A DNA stretch of 64,000 nucleotides. Origin: Erythrobacter sp. (GTDB lineage: Bacteria; Pseudomonadota; Alphaproteobacteria; Sphingomonadales; Sphingomonadaceae). Position numbers and translations under genes: made by a program. This document shows, piece after piece, positions 27,542-37,134 of the stretch (positions are counted from its first letter, which is position 1; the number at the start of each line of letters is the position of its first letter). The notes under the pieces were generated by a model. That model had not been told where the DNA came from. It was given only the letters and a program-made list of their open reading frames with translations, and ran no database searches. Location of the stretch: positions 806,001 through 870,000 of the forward strand of contig NZ_CP050265.1 in NCBI RefSeq assembly GCF_011765465.1, given 5' to 3'.

Positions 27542-29344
27542 TCAGTCTTCCTGTTCGTACCTCGCCGTGCGAACCTTAGACATCTGCGGGAAGACAGGCC
27601 AGCGTCCTTGTGCGAGCGCGCGGCGGCTGGGCGAGGGAACCCCGGCGGCGCGCTCGTACATCCAGTAATTTCGCATCACGATCGCGACATAGCCGCGGGT
27701 TTCCCAGTAGGGGATCGATTCCATCCAAAGGAGAGGATCGCCCTGGTCCCTGATCTCGGTGTTCCAGCGGTCGACCGGGGTGAGCCCGGCATTGTAGGCC
27801 GCCATGATCTTGGGCAGCAATCCGCCGGTCGCGCCGCTGTCGCGGAGCATTTCGAGATGCTGCTGGCCGTAGGCGAGATTGACCTCGGGATCGTTGAGGT
27901 CGTCGTAACTCGCGCCCAGTTCGAGGCGGCGGTTATGGTCCTGCGCGGTCGTCGGCATGATCTGCATCAGGCCGCGCGCATTCGCGGGACTCACGGCGGC
28001 GGCGCGGAAATTGGACTCCTGCAGCGCATGGGCGAAGGCAAGCGCGGGATCGACCCGCCACCCGGTGCGCGGCTGCCAGCGCGCGACCGGAAAGCGCAGC
28101 GCGCCTTCGGAGCGCATCCCGTAGGGAGCGTGGTGGGCCATGAACAGCTGGGTGGACGGCAGGCCGAGTTCGCGCGCGATCCGGGCAAGGGTGGGATAGT
28201 CGCGTGCGGGCCCGATCCGCGCCTCGTGCCGCAGCACCTCGTCGGCGAGGGCATAGCGCCCGATCTCGACCAGTGCGGCGGCCACGCGGACATTGCCGCG
28301 CCGCTCGAGCGCGCGCCAATCGTCCCGTGTGAAGGCTTCGGGTTCGGTCTCGGCGGGCAATTCGATGCCGAGCTGGTCCGCGGCGAGCATTCCGTAGAGC
28401 GTTTCGTGATAGCGTGCCGCAGCGGCCAGATGCGCCTGCGCCTCACCCGGCTCGCGGCAACGCACCAGCGCGCGGTGCGCCCAGTAATGCGCCGCAGTGG
28501 TAAGCTCGTCATTGGTCGAAAGCCGCGCCGCCTCGGCGAAGCTTTCCGCCGCGAGCGCGCAATAGCCGAGGCGCCATGCGGCGAGCCCTGCGACCCATTC
28601 GCCTTCGGCGACCCACGGTCCGCTGCCCTCGGCGACGGTTTCGGCGAGCGCCAAGGCGGCCGCATCGTCGTTTTCGATGTAGTGGCTCCACGCCACCCGC
28701 TGGCGCCATTCGGCGCGCGCTTCGGGGCTGAGGCTTGCATCGACCTCGGCCAGCAGGCGCTGGGCGGTGGCGGGATCGTCGCCCCGGATCGCATCGAGGA
28801 TCGCCGCGCGGACCGACTGCGGCATCGTCCCGTCCTCGATGGTGCGCGGACGGATGCGCTTGCTGGCGGCGGGCTGGCGGGAGAGCGCCTGCGCTTGCGG
28901 AAGCGGCGGGACGTATTCGAGCCCGCGCTTCGCCCCGAGCCGGCCGAGCTGATCGGCCTGCGGCAGGTCCGTGCCGAGCGCGAACCATGCCGCTATCTGC
29001 TCGGCGCTGACCTTGGGGCTGCGCGCATGGGTGTAATATTCGGCGAGCGCGACCTGCTTCAGCACGCCGTCGTCACCGGCGAGCAGCCGATCAACCGTCT
29101 CCCATTCCTCCCGGTCGAGCGCGGCGAAGATCGCCCGGTAGTGTTCGCGCTCACGCTCGGAAAGGACGGCGGGAAGTTCGGCTTCGTGGCGCGAGCCCCG
29201 GTCGTAATGCGCGACCATGCTCGCGGTCGGTTGCGCGGCGAGGGGAGTTGCCGCCGAGAGCACGCCCGCGCCCACCAAGGCTGCTAGAGCGGCAATGATG
29301 CGACTTGTGATTGTGTTGTGCGTCACGCCTGCGTGGCCGACCAT
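27542..29344 (-). CDS. soluble lytic murein transglycosylase (Slt family)
   Basis: This is a periplasmic enzyme of about 600 residues that cleaves peptidoglycan between MurNAc and GlcNAc, forming anhydro ends. A signal peptide (IIAALAALVGAGVLSAATPLAAQ) is followed by a long helical superhelix domain as in Slt70. The family 1 catalytic domain carries the Glu in ALQESNFRAAAVSPANARGL with MQIMPTTA, and NLAYGQQHL further on. The start is ambiguous: ATG 29344 has GGAG nine bases upstream, but GTG 29326 would overlap the previous stop as GTGA. ATG 29353 is also in frame. Confidence 0.9.
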   Translation of the reverse strand: MVGHAGVTHNTITSRIIAALAALVGAGVLSAATPLAAQPTASMVAHYDRGSRHEAELPAVLSEREREHYRAIFAALDREEWETVDRLLAGDDGVLKQVALAEYYTHARSPKVSAEQIAAWFALGTDLPQADQLGRLGAKRGLEYVPPLPQAQALSRQPAASKRIRPRTIEDGTMPQSVRAAILDAIRGDDPATAQRLLAEVDASLSPEARAEWRQRVAWSHYIENDDAAALALAETVAEGSGPWVAEGEWVAGLAAWRLGYCALAAESFAEAARLSTNDELTTAAHYWAHRALVRCREPGEAQAHLAAAARYHETLYGMLAADQLGIELPAETEPEAFTRDDWRALERRGNVRVAAALVEIGRYALADEVLRHEARIGPARDYPTLARIARELGLPSTQLFMAHHAPYGMRSEGALRFPVARWQPRTGWRVDPALAFAHALQESNFRAAAVSPANARGLMQIMPTTAQDHNRRLELGASYDDLNDPEVNLAYGQQHLEMLRDSGATGGLLPKIMAAYNAGLTPVDRWNTEIRDQGDPLLWMESIPYWETRGYVAIVMRNYWMYERAAGVPSPSRRALAQGRWPVFPQMSKVRTARYEQED

Positions 29345-30117
29345 TCGATCCATCTCCGCCAGAACCGGGCCTTGAGTCGGGGCATCGACATGAGGCTGTC
29401 GAGATCCTCGCTCACCAAGACCGGCATATTTGGCGGCTTATGGTTGAACTTACGTAAATTTCCGTAATCCTTTTTGTCTTCGGAGCCGATAAGCGCGGCA
29501 AGCCCTGCACCAAATGCGACGATCCGCTGCGGCGCGGCGAGTTCGATGTGGTGAGCAAGGACCGCATCCATGCCGCGCGCGGCTTCGGCGGGGCAATCGG
29601 CCATCGGGGTGAAGCGCGGCAGGGCGCTTGCGACATAGGCATCGTTCGGTGTGCAGCCCATCGCCGCGAGGATCGCGTCGAGCAGCCGGCCCTGGGGTCC
29701 CGACAGGAGCCGTTCGCGGTCGCCTTCCTCGGGGTGGATCACCAGCACCATCAGCGCAGCACCCGCCGCCCCGCGCGGCGGAACACGTCCGCGCGGGCCG
29801 ACCGCGTCGAGGCCGGGGGCAGTCATCCACCATTCGCTGAATTCATCGAGCGTTGCGGGCGGCGAATCGCCGAGCAGGTCCGGCGGCGGGGCTAGCGGGG
29901 GTGCATCTGGTGCAAGCGGCTGTCCGGACAATGCGACAGGCCGGGTGACAGGCGGGAGTTGTTGCGCTGCGCTGGTCGCTTCGACCGGCGCGGTCGTCTC
30001 CGGCTCGGCAAGCCATGCCGTAGCGTCATCGACGAAGTCGCAGTCCACGCCCGCCAATCGCCACCATTCGCGATAGGCGGCCAGTTCGCGGGCGAGGACG
30101 GGGTCTTGGGCGGTCAT
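29323..30117 (-). CDS. uracil-DNA glycosylase-superfamily protein, active site apparently degenerate
   Basis: This 264-residue protein has a proline-rich linker (about 60-95) and then a UDG-superfamily fold. It carries VIHPEEGDRERLLSGPQGRLLDAIL (positions 29650-29725 approximately), which aligns with the family-4 active-site loop, and IVAFGAGLAALIG in the core. The usual GExPG start is replaced by IHPEE, the C-terminal HPS-type motif reads VSEDLDSLMSMP without His, and the four Fe-S cysteines are absent. It may bind DNA without catalysis or act differently. The stop overlaps a possible start of the lytic transglycosylase gene. Confidence 0.68.
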   Translation of the reverse strand: MTAQDPVLARELAAYREWWRLAGVDCDFVDDATAWLAEPETTAPVEATSAAQQLPPVTRPVALSGQPLAPDAPPLAPPPDLLGDSPPATLDEFSEWWMTAPGLDAVGPRGRVPPRGAAGAALMVLVIHPEEGDRERLLSGPQGRLLDAILAAMGCTPNDAYVASALPRFTPMADCPAEAARGMDAVLAHHIELAAPQRIVAFGAGLAALIGSEDKKDYGNLRKFNHKPPNMPVLVSEDLDSLMSMPRLKARFWRRWIEWSATQA

Positions 30118-30233
30118 GCTATCCATTGCGGGTCTTGACTGTCCGGGGGGCAGTTAGCAAGTGCAAGGGCAAGACGAGGGGGATCTCGCGCGCCTGCGGG
30201 CGTCCAGCCGGAAACGAAGGAATACAAGAGCGC

Positions 30234-31880
30234 ATGAGCGAACGTGAATCAATGCCCTGCGATGTCGTTATCGTGGGCGGCGGGCCGGCCGGCCTGTCGG
30301 CGGCGATCCGTCTCAAGCAGTTGAACGAGGAACTCGAGGTCGTCGTGCTCGAAAAGGGCTCCGAAATCGGGGCGCATATCCTTTCGGGTGCGGTGGTCGA
30401 TCCCAAGGCGCTCGACGAACTGATCCCCGACTGGCGCGATCAGGGCTGCCCGATGGCCGAGACGCCGGTGACCGACAACTGGCACTGGATGCTGTCCAAG
30501 GGCGGCAAGACCTCGCTCCCGCACGCGATCATGCCCCCGCTGATGAGCAATCACGGCTGCTACACCGGCTCGCTCGGCAACATGACCCGTTGGCTCGGCG
30601 AACAGGCCGAGGCGCTGGGCGTCATGGTCTTCCCCGGCTTCCCGGCGGCCGACGTCATCATCGACGACAACGGAGCGGTCGCGGGCGTCATCACGCAGGA
30701 CATGGGCATCGACGCGAAGGGCGAGAAGAAGCCCGACTACGAGCCCGGCATGGAGATCCATGCGAAATATACCCTTTTCGCCGAGGGCGCGCGCGGTTCG
30801 CTGACCAAGCGGATGAAGGCGAAATACGACCTCGAGGCGAATTGCCAGCCGCAGGTCTACGGCCTCGGCATCAAGGAATTGTGGGACATCGATCCGGCCA
30901 AACACGTGCCGGGCCGCGTCATCCACACGCAGGGCTGGCCGCTTTCCGAAAGCGACACCTGGGGAGGGGGCTTCCTCTATCACCAGGCGAACGGGCAGGT
31001 CGCGATCGGTTTCGTCACCGCGCTCGACTACAAGAACCCGTGGGTTTCGCCCTATCAGGAATTCCAGCGCTGGAAGCAGCACCCCGCGATCCGCGAATAT
31101 CTCGAAGGCGGCAAGCGAGTCGCCTATGGCGCGCGCGCGATCAACGAGGGCGGCTGGCAGTCCGTGCCCAAGCTCGCCTTCCCCGGAGGCGCGCTGATCG
31201 GATGCGCGGCGGGCTTCGTCAACGTGCCCCGGATCAAGGGCAGCCACACCGCGATGAAGAGCGGGATGCTCGCCGCCGAAAGCATCGCCGCGGCTATCGC
31301 GGCGGGCCACGAGAAGACCGAGCTGTCGGACTACGACAGCACGCTGCGTTCGAGCTGGATCGCGGATGAGCTCAAGAAGGTCCAGAACGCCCAGCCCGCC
31401 GTCGCCAAGTACGGCGGCGACATCGGTACGGCGCTTGCGGGCATCGATATGTGGATGCGCACGCTCAAGATCGGCCTGCCGATTTCGATGAAGCACCACC
31501 GCGACCACGAGATGACCGGCCGCGCGGACCTTTACCCGAAGATCGACTATCCCAAGCCCGATGGCGAAATCAGCTTCGACCGGCTTACCAACGTCGCCTT
31601 CAGCTACACCAACCACGCCGAGGACCAGCCCTGCCACCTCCAGCTCAAGGATCGCGAGCTTCAGAAGGAAAGCGAGCTGGAAGTCTATGGCGGGCCATCG
31701 GCGCGCTATTGTCCGGCAGGCGTCTACGAATGGGTCGAGGAAGAGGGCAAGGAGCCGCAGTTCGTGATCAACTCGCAGAACTGCGTCCACTGCAAGACCT
31801 GCGACATCAAGGACCCCAACCAGAACATCAACTGGGTGACGCCGGAGGGTGGCGGCGGGCCGAATTATCCGAATATGTGA
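30234..31880 (+). CDS. electron-transfer flavoprotein-ubiquinone oxidoreductase
   Basis: This 548-residue membrane-associated enzyme moves electrons from ETF, and so from acyl-CoA and amine dehydrogenases, to ubiquinone. The FAD motif is VIVGGGPAGLSAAIRL at the start. The ubiquinone-binding region includes GGGFLYHQANGQVAIGFVTALDY. The C-terminal ferredoxin part has CPAGVYEW and the cluster motif NCVHCKTCDIKDP, then ends NINWVTPEGGGGP as in the family. ATG 30234 begins the homology; an upstream in-frame extension to 30126 does not fit. It is divergent from the UDG-like gene. Confidence 0.96.
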   Translation: MSERESMPCDVVIVGGGPAGLSAAIRLKQLNEELEVVVLEKGSEIGAHILSGAVVDPKALDELIPDWRDQGCPMAETPVTDNWHWMLSKGGKTSLPHAIMPPLMSNHGCYTGSLGNMTRWLGEQAEALGVMVFPGFPAADVIIDDNGAVAGVITQDMGIDAKGEKKPDYEPGMEIHAKYTLFAEGARGSLTKRMKAKYDLEANCQPQVYGLGIKELWDIDPAKHVPGRVIHTQGWPLSESDTWGGGFLYHQANGQVAIGFVTALDYKNPWVSPYQEFQRWKQHPAIREYLEGGKRVAYGARAINEGGWQSVPKLAFPGGALIGCAAGFVNVPRIKGSHTAMKSGMLAAESIAAAIAAGHEKTELSDYDSTLRSSWIADELKKVQNAQPAVAKYGGDIGTALAGIDMWMRTLKIGLPISMKHHRDHEMTGRADLYPKIDYPKPDGEISFDRLTNVAFSYTNHAEDQPCHLQLKDRELQKESELEVYGGPSARYCPAGVYEWVEEEGKEPQFVINSQNCVHCKTCDIKDPNQNINWVTPEGGGGPNYPNM

Positions 31881-31892
31881 TTCGGCGCGATT

Positions 31893-32123
31893 ATGGATGC
31901 CCGCACTCCTCAATTCAGGACACGGCTTCTCCGTGCCCTCAGGAATGCCTATCTTGGGCAAGAGTTCGAGTTTTCTGACACGCCGGACGGGCTTGCTGTC
32001 CGCATCCTGACGGAAGAAGGTCTTCCGCTAGGAAGAGAGGCGAAGTTTCGCGGCAAGCGTGTCACAGATTTGAGCAAGTCCGCGTTGGCCACCCAATTTG
32101 GGATTGAACCGGGCAGCGCGTGA
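31893..32123 (+). CDS. small protein of unknown function upstream of ispE
   Basis: This 76-residue basic protein (PQFRTRLLRALRNAYLGQEF at the start) has no signal peptide or recognised domain. Its TGA stop overlaps the GTG start of ispE (GTGA, 32120-32123), which suggests translational coupling. Its G+C content is about 57% over 31921-32100 by hand count, visibly below its neighbours, with codons such as TTG, GTT and AGA. It could be a horizontally gained or rapidly evolving gene, or a non-coding stretch that happens to stay open. Confidence 0.5.
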   Translation: MDARTPQFRTRLLRALRNAYLGQEFEFSDTPDGLAVRILTEEGLPLGREAKFRGKRVTDLSKSALATQFGIEPGSA

Positions 32124-32932
32124 AACGCACCGAAACCGCCTACGCCAAGATCAACCTCGCGCTGCACGTCCGCAGCCGGCGGGAGGATGGGTATCACGAG
32201 CTCGAAACCCTGTTCGCCTTCGTCGATGCGGGCGATGTGCTGAGCGCCTCTCCGGCGGAGCACGACAACGTTACGACGCTCGGCGAATTCGCGGGCGGGA
32301 TCGAGGACCCGTTCGACAACCTCGTCGCCAAGGGGCTCGCTGCGCTCCCACGCTCACAGGGCCTTGCGATCACATTGGAAAAGAACCTCCCCGTCGCAGC
32401 TGGCCTCGGCGGCGGCTCGGCAGATGCGGGGGCGGTGTTCCGGATCGTCGAGGCGCTTCATGGCCTGCCGGACGACTGGCAGGAGCGCGCTGCGAAACTC
32501 GGCGCCGACGTGCCCGCCTGTGTCCTCAGCCGCACCCATATCGGGCGCGGGACCGGGACCGAGCAGGTTGAGGTGGAGGACGACCTCGCCGGAACCCCCG
32601 TCCACCTCGTCAATCCGCGCGTGCCGCTGTCGACCGGGCCGGTGTTCAAGGCGTGGGATGGAAAGGACCGTGGCGCTCTGCCCGAAGGCCCCGCCCGGCA
32701 CATCGCCTTCGAGGGACGCAACGACCTAGAAGCCCCCGCCATTTCGCTATGCCCGGTGATCGCCGACGTGCTGGATGCGCTCCGCTGCACCGACCCATGG
32801 CTCGTCCGTATGTCCGGCTCGGGCGCGACCTGCTTCGCGCTTTACGACAGCGAGGCCGAGCGCGAAGCGGCCGCCGAACGCATCGCGGCGGACCATCCCG
32901 ATTGGTGGCAACTCAAGGGCAAGCTGCGGTGA
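32120..32932 (+). CDS. ispE: 4-diphosphocytidyl-2-C-methyl-D-erythritol kinase
   Basis: This GHMP kinase of the MEP isoprenoid pathway phosphorylates CDP-ME with ATP. It has 270 residues. The N-terminal AYAKINLALHV, the phosphate loop PVAAGLGGGSADAGA and the C-terminal MSGSGATCFAL are all intact. The start is GTG 32120, overlapping the preceding small gene; its own TGA overlaps the GTG of the next gene in the same GTGA pattern (32929-32932). Confidence 0.95.
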   Translation: MKRTETAYAKINLALHVRSRREDGYHELETLFAFVDAGDVLSASPAEHDNVTTLGEFAGGIEDPFDNLVAKGLAALPRSQGLAITLEKNLPVAAGLGGGSADAGAVFRIVEALHGLPDDWQERAAKLGADVPACVLSRTHIGRGTGTEQVEVEDDLAGTPVHLVNPRVPLSTGPVFKAWDGKDRGALPEGPARHIAFEGRNDLEAPAISLCPVIADVLDALRCTDPWLVRMSGSGATCFALYDSEAEREAAAERIAADHPDWWQLKGKLR

Positions 32933-33651
32933 TCGACGGACAGCCCTTCCGCCATATCGGAACGCCGACGCCGGGCGGGATCGTCTGCGTCGCCGACCAT
33001 GCCTCGAACCACGTGCCCGAGGACATTCCGGTCGGCATCGCGCCCGAATTGCTGGAGGAGCACGTCGCTATCGACATCGGCGTCGCGGGCGTCGCGACCC
33101 GCATGGCAAACCGGCACGGCATCCCCGCGCACCTTGCCACAGTCAGCCGGCTCGTGTGCGACCTCCACCGCGAGGAGGACCACCCGAACGTCGTCCCCGA
33201 GGCGAGCGACGGATACGTGATCCCCGGCAATATCGGTGCCGATATCGAAGGGCGGCTCGACCGTTTCCACCGCCCCTATCACGCCGCGCTCGAGGAATGG
33301 CTCGAAGCCGCGCAGCCCGGCCTTATCGTATCGCTTCATTCCTTCACGCCGCGCATGGCATCGACCGATGAGGAGCGCCCGTGGGACGTTTCACTCCTGT
33401 GGAACACCGACGACCGCGCGGCGCGCCACGCCATCCGCTTCCTGCGCGACGAGGGGCTGAACGTGGGCGAGAACGAGCCCTATTCGGGAGCCGAACTCAA
33501 CGCGACGATGAACCGCCACGCCGAGGCGCACGGGCGGCCCTATTGCTTCTTCGAGATCCGCCAGGACCACATCACGACCCGCGCCCAGCAATCGCGCTGG
33601 GCCGATCTGCTCGCGGACGTCGTCGGAAGGGTTGCGCTGGCGCTTTCCTGA
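32929..33651 (+). CDS. N-formylglutamate amidohydrolase family protein
   Basis: This 240-residue protein belongs to the FGase family (PF05013 type), zinc enzymes that split N-formylglutamate or similar amides. Marks are VCVADHASNHVP at the N-terminus, VCDLHREEDHPNVVPEASDGY, LIVSLHSFTPRM and the end region FEIRQDHITTRAQQSRWADLL. His and Asp residues in the first and third motifs are the likely metal ligands. No histidine-utilisation genes are near, so the substrate may differ from formylglutamate. The GTG 32929 start is coupled to ispE. Confidence 0.88.
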   Translation: MIDGQPFRHIGTPTPGGIVCVADHASNHVPEDIPVGIAPELLEEHVAIDIGVAGVATRMANRHGIPAHLATVSRLVCDLHREEDHPNVVPEASDGYVIPGNIGADIEGRLDRFHRPYHAALEEWLEAAQPGLIVSLHSFTPRMASTDEERPWDVSLLWNTDDRAARHAIRFLRDEGLNVGENEPYSGAELNATMNRHAEAHGRPYCFFEIRQDHITTRAQQSRWADLLADVVGRVALALS

Positions 33652-33657
33652 AGGCAG

Positions 33658-33677
33658 GGCTGTTGCGCGAAACAGCC
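33658..33677 (+). other. hairpin between the amidohydrolase and ilvD
   Basis: GGCTGTT (33658-33664) pairs perfectly with AACAGCC (33671-33677) around GCGCGA. It lies between a stop at 33651 and the ilvD start at 33694. It lacks a T-tract, so it may be a processing or leader structure rather than a terminator. Confidence 0.35.
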
Positions 33678-33693
33678 AGTGACGGGAAAGAAA

Positions 33694-35415
33694 ATGTCCG
33701 AACGCTTCGACAAGTCGAAACTGCCCAGCCGCCACGTCTCGGTCGGCCCCGAGCGCGCGCCGCACCGCTCCTATTACTACGCGATGGGCATGACCGAGGA
33801 GGAGATCGCACAGCCCTTCGTCGGCGTGGTCAGCGCAGGGAACGACAGCGCGCCGTGCAATACGACCCTGAACGCGCAGGCCGACATCGCGCGCGAAGGC
33901 GTGATCGCCGGGGGAGGGACGCCGCGGCGCTTCAACACGATTACCGTGACCGACGGGATCGCGATGGGCCACCAGGGCATGAAAAGCTCGCTCGTCAGCC
34001 GCGAGGTGATCGCGGATTCGGTCGAAGTTTCGGTGCGCGGCCATTGTTATGATGCGCTGGTGGGCTTCGCGGGCTGCGACAAGAGCCTGCCGGGCATGAT
34101 GATGGCGATGCTGCGGCTGAACGTGCCCTCGATCTTCGTATATGGCGGCTCGATCCTGCCCGGCACCTACAAGGGCGAGGACGTCACCGTTGTCGACGTG
34201 TTCGAGGCGGTCGGCCAGCACGCGGCGGGCAATTGCCCCCTGCAGGAGCTGATCGCGCTGGAAAAGGTCGCCTGTCCCGGCCACGGCGCCTGCGGCGGCC
34301 AGTTCACGGCCAACACGATGGCCTGCGTCGGCGAGGCGATCGGATTGTCATTGCCGAACAGCAACATGGCGCCCGCTCCTTACAAGTCGCGTGAGGAAAT
34401 CGCGCGCGCGGCGGGCAAGCAGGTGATGAACCTTGTCGAGAAGCAACTGCGACCGCGCGACATCGCCACGCGCGCCGCCTTCATGAACGCGGCGCGCGTC
34501 GTCGCGGCGACCGGCGGCTCGACCAATGCGGCCCTGCATCTTCCGGCCATGGCGAACGAGGCAGGGATCGATTTCGACCTGTTCGACGTGGCGGAAGTCT
34601 TCAAAACAACCCCTTACATTGCGGACCTGAAGCCCGGCGGGAAATATGTCGCCAAGGATATGCACGAGGCGGGCGGCGTCTACATGGCGCTGAAGACGCT
34701 GCTCGACGGCGGCTTCATCGATCCCGAACCGATCACCGTCACCGGCAAGACGCTGGGCGAGAACATCGAGGAGATCACCTGGAACCCCGACCAGAAGGTC
34801 TTCTACGAGGTCTCCAACCCGATCACCCCCACCGGCGGCGTCGTCGGGCTCAAGGGCTCGCTCGCGCCCGACGGGGCGATCGTCAAGGTTGCCGGCATGG
34901 CCCGGCTCCAGTTCTCCGGCCCAGCGCGGGTGTTCGATCGCGAGGAGGATGCTTTCGCGGCCGTGGAGGCGCGCGACATCGCGGAAGGCAGCGTGATCGT
35001 CATCCGCTACGAAGGGCCCAAGGGCGGCCCCGGAATGCGCGAGATGCTTTCCACCACCGCCGCGCTATACGGGCAGGGGATGGGCGAGAAGGTCGCGCTC
35101 ATCACCGACGGGCGCTTCTCGGGTGCGACGCGCGGCTTCTGTATCGGCCATGTCGGTCCGGAAGCGGCGGAATGCGGTCCCATCGCGCTGGTCGAGGACG
35201 GGGACATCATCTCCATCGACGCGGTCGCCGGCACGATCGACCTCGAAGTCGAGGAATCGGTGCTGGAAGAGAGGCGCAAGGCGTGGCAACCGCGCGAGCA
35301 TGATTACCAGTCGGGCACGCTCTGGCGCTATTCGCAAACCGTTGGCCCGGCGCGCTACGGCGCGCTCACCCATCCGGGGGCCAAGGCCGAGAAACACTGC
35401 TTTGCGGATATCTAG
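33694..35415 (+). CDS. ilvD: dihydroxy-acid dehydratase
   Basis: This 573-residue Fe-S dehydratase makes the 2-keto acids of the valine and isoleucine pathway. Cluster ligands are visible in [18 protein letters not shown] and [17 protein letters not shown]. The C-terminal [13 protein letters not shown] and GHVGPEAAE motifs are typical. The shorter length and first-Cys context fit the type that can carry a [2Fe-2S] cluster rather than the 616-residue E. coli type. ATG 33694 was chosen over GTG 33679 because homology starts there. Confidence 0.95.
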   Translation: MSERFDKSKLPSRHVSVGPERAPHRSYYYAMGMTEEEIAQPFVGVVSAGNDSAPCNTTLNAQADIAREGVIAGGGTPRRFNTITVTDGIAMGHQGMKSSLVSREVIADSVEVSVRGHCYDALVGFAGCDKSLPGMMMAMLRLNVPSIFVYGGSILPGTYKGEDVTVVDVFEAVGQHAAGNCPLQELIALEKVACPGHGACGGQFTANTMACVGEAIGLSLPNSNMAPAPYKSREEIARAAGKQVMNLVEKQLRPRDIATRAAFMNAARVVAATGGSTNAALHLPAMANEAGIDFDLFDVAEVFKTTPYIADLKPGGKYVAKDMHEAGGVYMALKTLLDGGFIDPEPITVTGKTLGENIEEITWNPDQKVFYEVSNPITPTGGVVGLKGSLAPDGAIVKVAGMARLQFSGPARVFDREEDAFAAVEARDIAEGSVIVIRYEGPKGGPGMREMLSTTAALYGQGMGEKVALITDGRFSGATRGFCIGHVGPEAAECGPIALVEDGDIISIDAVAGTIDLEVEESVLEERRKAWQPREHDYQSGTLWRYSQTVGPARYGALTHPGAKAEKHCFADI

Positions 35416-35743
35416 CGCGGCTCTCCTCGCTCTGGGGCTCTCAGCCTGCGCGCCAGAGGCGGGCGCTCCGCAAGGCGAGACCATCGCCTGCGCGATCGGG
35501 CCGGGGGCAGAATTCGCGGACGAATGCGTGCTCGAAAGGCGGGCGTTGGAGGAGGGGCGCGAAATGCTCGTTATCCACCATCCGGGCGGCGGCTTCCGGC
35601 GCTTCGTGATGGAGCGCTCCACCCTGCTCCCGCTCGACGGGGCCGAGCCGCTGGTCATGGTCGCACTCGACGCTGCGAGCGGCATCGAGTTCACCGTCGC
35701 AGGCGACCGCTACCGCCTTCCCCCTGCGGGCGAGCCGGAATGA
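35402..35743 (+). CDS. small lipoprotein, unknown function
   Basis: This protein of about 113 residues begins at TTG 35402, inside the end of ilvD, with a clear lipoprotein signal [15 protein letters not shown] (lipobox LSAC). The mature part contains one Cys pair ([16 protein letters not shown]) and ends in [11 protein letters not shown]. No family is recognised. The TGA overlaps the nnr ATG (ATGA, 35740-35743), so it sits in an ilvD-nnr operon. The TTG start is inferred from the signal peptide, as there is no ATG or GTG in a suitable place. Confidence 0.65.
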   Translation: MRISSAALLALGLSACAPEAGAPQGETIACAIGPGAEFADECVLERRALEEGREMLVIHHPGGGFRRFVMERSTLLPLDGAEPLVMVALDAASGIEFTVAGDRYRLPPAGEPE

Positions 35744-37134
35744 ACGACAGCCAGATCCTGACTGCCAGCGAAATGCAGGCCGCCGAGCAGGCGATCTTCG
35801 ATAGCGGCACGAGCGTTTCGGAGCTGATGGAGATCGCCGCCGGGGGTGCGGCAGAGTGGGTCCGCCGCCTCGCCGCCGGGCGTTCGGTCACGGTCCTGTG
35901 CGGTCCCGGCAATAATGGCGGCGATGGTTATGTCATTGCCCGTCGGCTTGCCGAAGCGGGCAACCGGGTCGAAGTAGTGGCCCCGATCGAGCCCAAGACC
36001 GATGCAGCGCAGTCGGCGCGCGGGCGGTTCGAAGGGCCGGTCCGATCCTCTGGCCGCGATGTCCGGGCGGAGGTGCTCGTCGATTGCCTGTTCGGCACCG
36101 GCCTCGCGCGGCCGCTGTCGGGCGAGCTGGCGCTCTTGCTGCGTGACCTTGCCGGGCGCCATCCGATGCGCGTTGCGGTCGACCTGCCTTCGGGGATTGC
36201 CAGCGACAGCGGCGAACTGCTCAACGAGAAGCTGCCGGACTACGACCTCACGCTTGCGCTCGGCGCTTGGAAATTCGCCCACTGGAGCCTGCCGGGCCGG
36301 GCAAAGATGGGCACGAAGCGGCTTGTTCCCATCGGGATCGCTCCCATCGAGGGCGCGGCTCGGTTGATTGAACGGCCCCGGATCGCTCCGCCGGAGCGCG
36401 ACAGCCACAAGTATCGCCGCGGCCTTTGCGCCATCGTTGCAGGCGAAATGCCGGGGGCCAGCCTGCTAGCAACGCTCTCCGCCCAGCGTTCGGGCGCGGG
36501 CTATGTCAAGCTGCTCGCCGAGACCGCGCCCGCCGCGCCGCCCGCCGATCTCGTGGTCGATACGTCGGAGTTGGCCGAGGCGCTGGGCGATGATCGGATC
36601 GACGCGCTGCTGTGCGGCCCCGGCCTCGGACGCAGCGATGCCGCGCGAGCGCGGCTCGAAACGGCGCTGGGTTCGGACAGGCCGATGGTGCTCGATGCCG
36701 ATGCCCTGATGCTGCTGCGGCCCGACATGATCGGCAAGGGAACGCTGATCGCAACGCCGCACGACGGGGAACTCGCGACCCTGTGCGAGAATTTCGCCGT
36801 GCGCGCCGAAGGACGCCGCGACAGGGCGAGGGCGCTCGCCGCAACGAGCGGGATGGTGGTCGTCGCCAAGGGCCCCGACACGGTGGTCGCCGCTCCCGGT
36901 GGAACACTCGCGCTTGCCGCGCCTTCGCCGAGCTGGCTGTCGGTCGCGGGCACGGGCGACGTGCTCGCCGGGATCATTGCGAGCCGGCTCGCGACAGGCT
37001 GCGAGGCTTTTGAAGCCGCCTGTGAAGCGGTCTGGCTTCACGGTGAGGCCGCGCGGCTGTGCGGTCCTGCCTTCACGGCGGAAGAGCTCGCGCGCGCCGC
37101 CTCGCGCAGCCTTGCCGCGGCGCTTGTAGCGTGA
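35740..37134 (+). CDS. nnr: bifunctional NAD(P)HX epimerase / ADP-dependent NAD(P)HX dehydratase
   Basis: This enzyme repairs hydrated NADH and NADPH. It has 464 residues. The N-terminal YjeF_N epimerase domain (about 1-205) has VLCGPGNNGGDGYVIARRL. The C-terminal dehydratase domain (about 225-455) has LCGPGLGRSD, VLDADAL, ATPHDGELA and the key VAGTGDVLAGI motif. The full two-domain form is present. Both ends overlap neighbouring genes (ATGA upstream, GTGA downstream at 37131-37134). Confidence 0.95.
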   Translation: MNDSQILTASEMQAAEQAIFDSGTSVSELMEIAAGGAAEWVRRLAAGRSVTVLCGPGNNGGDGYVIARRLAEAGNRVEVVAPIEPKTDAAQSARGRFEGPVRSSGRDVRAEVLVDCLFGTGLARPLSGELALLLRDLAGRHPMRVAVDLPSGIASDSGELLNEKLPDYDLTLALGAWKFAHWSLPGRAKMGTKRLVPIGIAPIEGAARLIERPRIAPPERDSHKYRRGLCAIVAGEMPGASLLATLSAQRSGAGYVKLLAETAPAAPPADLVVDTSELAEALGDDRIDALLCGPGLGRSDAARARLETALGSDRPMVLDADALMLLRPDMIGKGTLIATPHDGELATLCENFAVRAEGRRDRARALAATSGMVVVAKGPDTVVAAPGGTLALAAPSPSWLSVAGTGDVLAGIIASRLATGCEAFEAACEAVWLHGEAARLCGPAFTAEELARAASRSLAAALVA

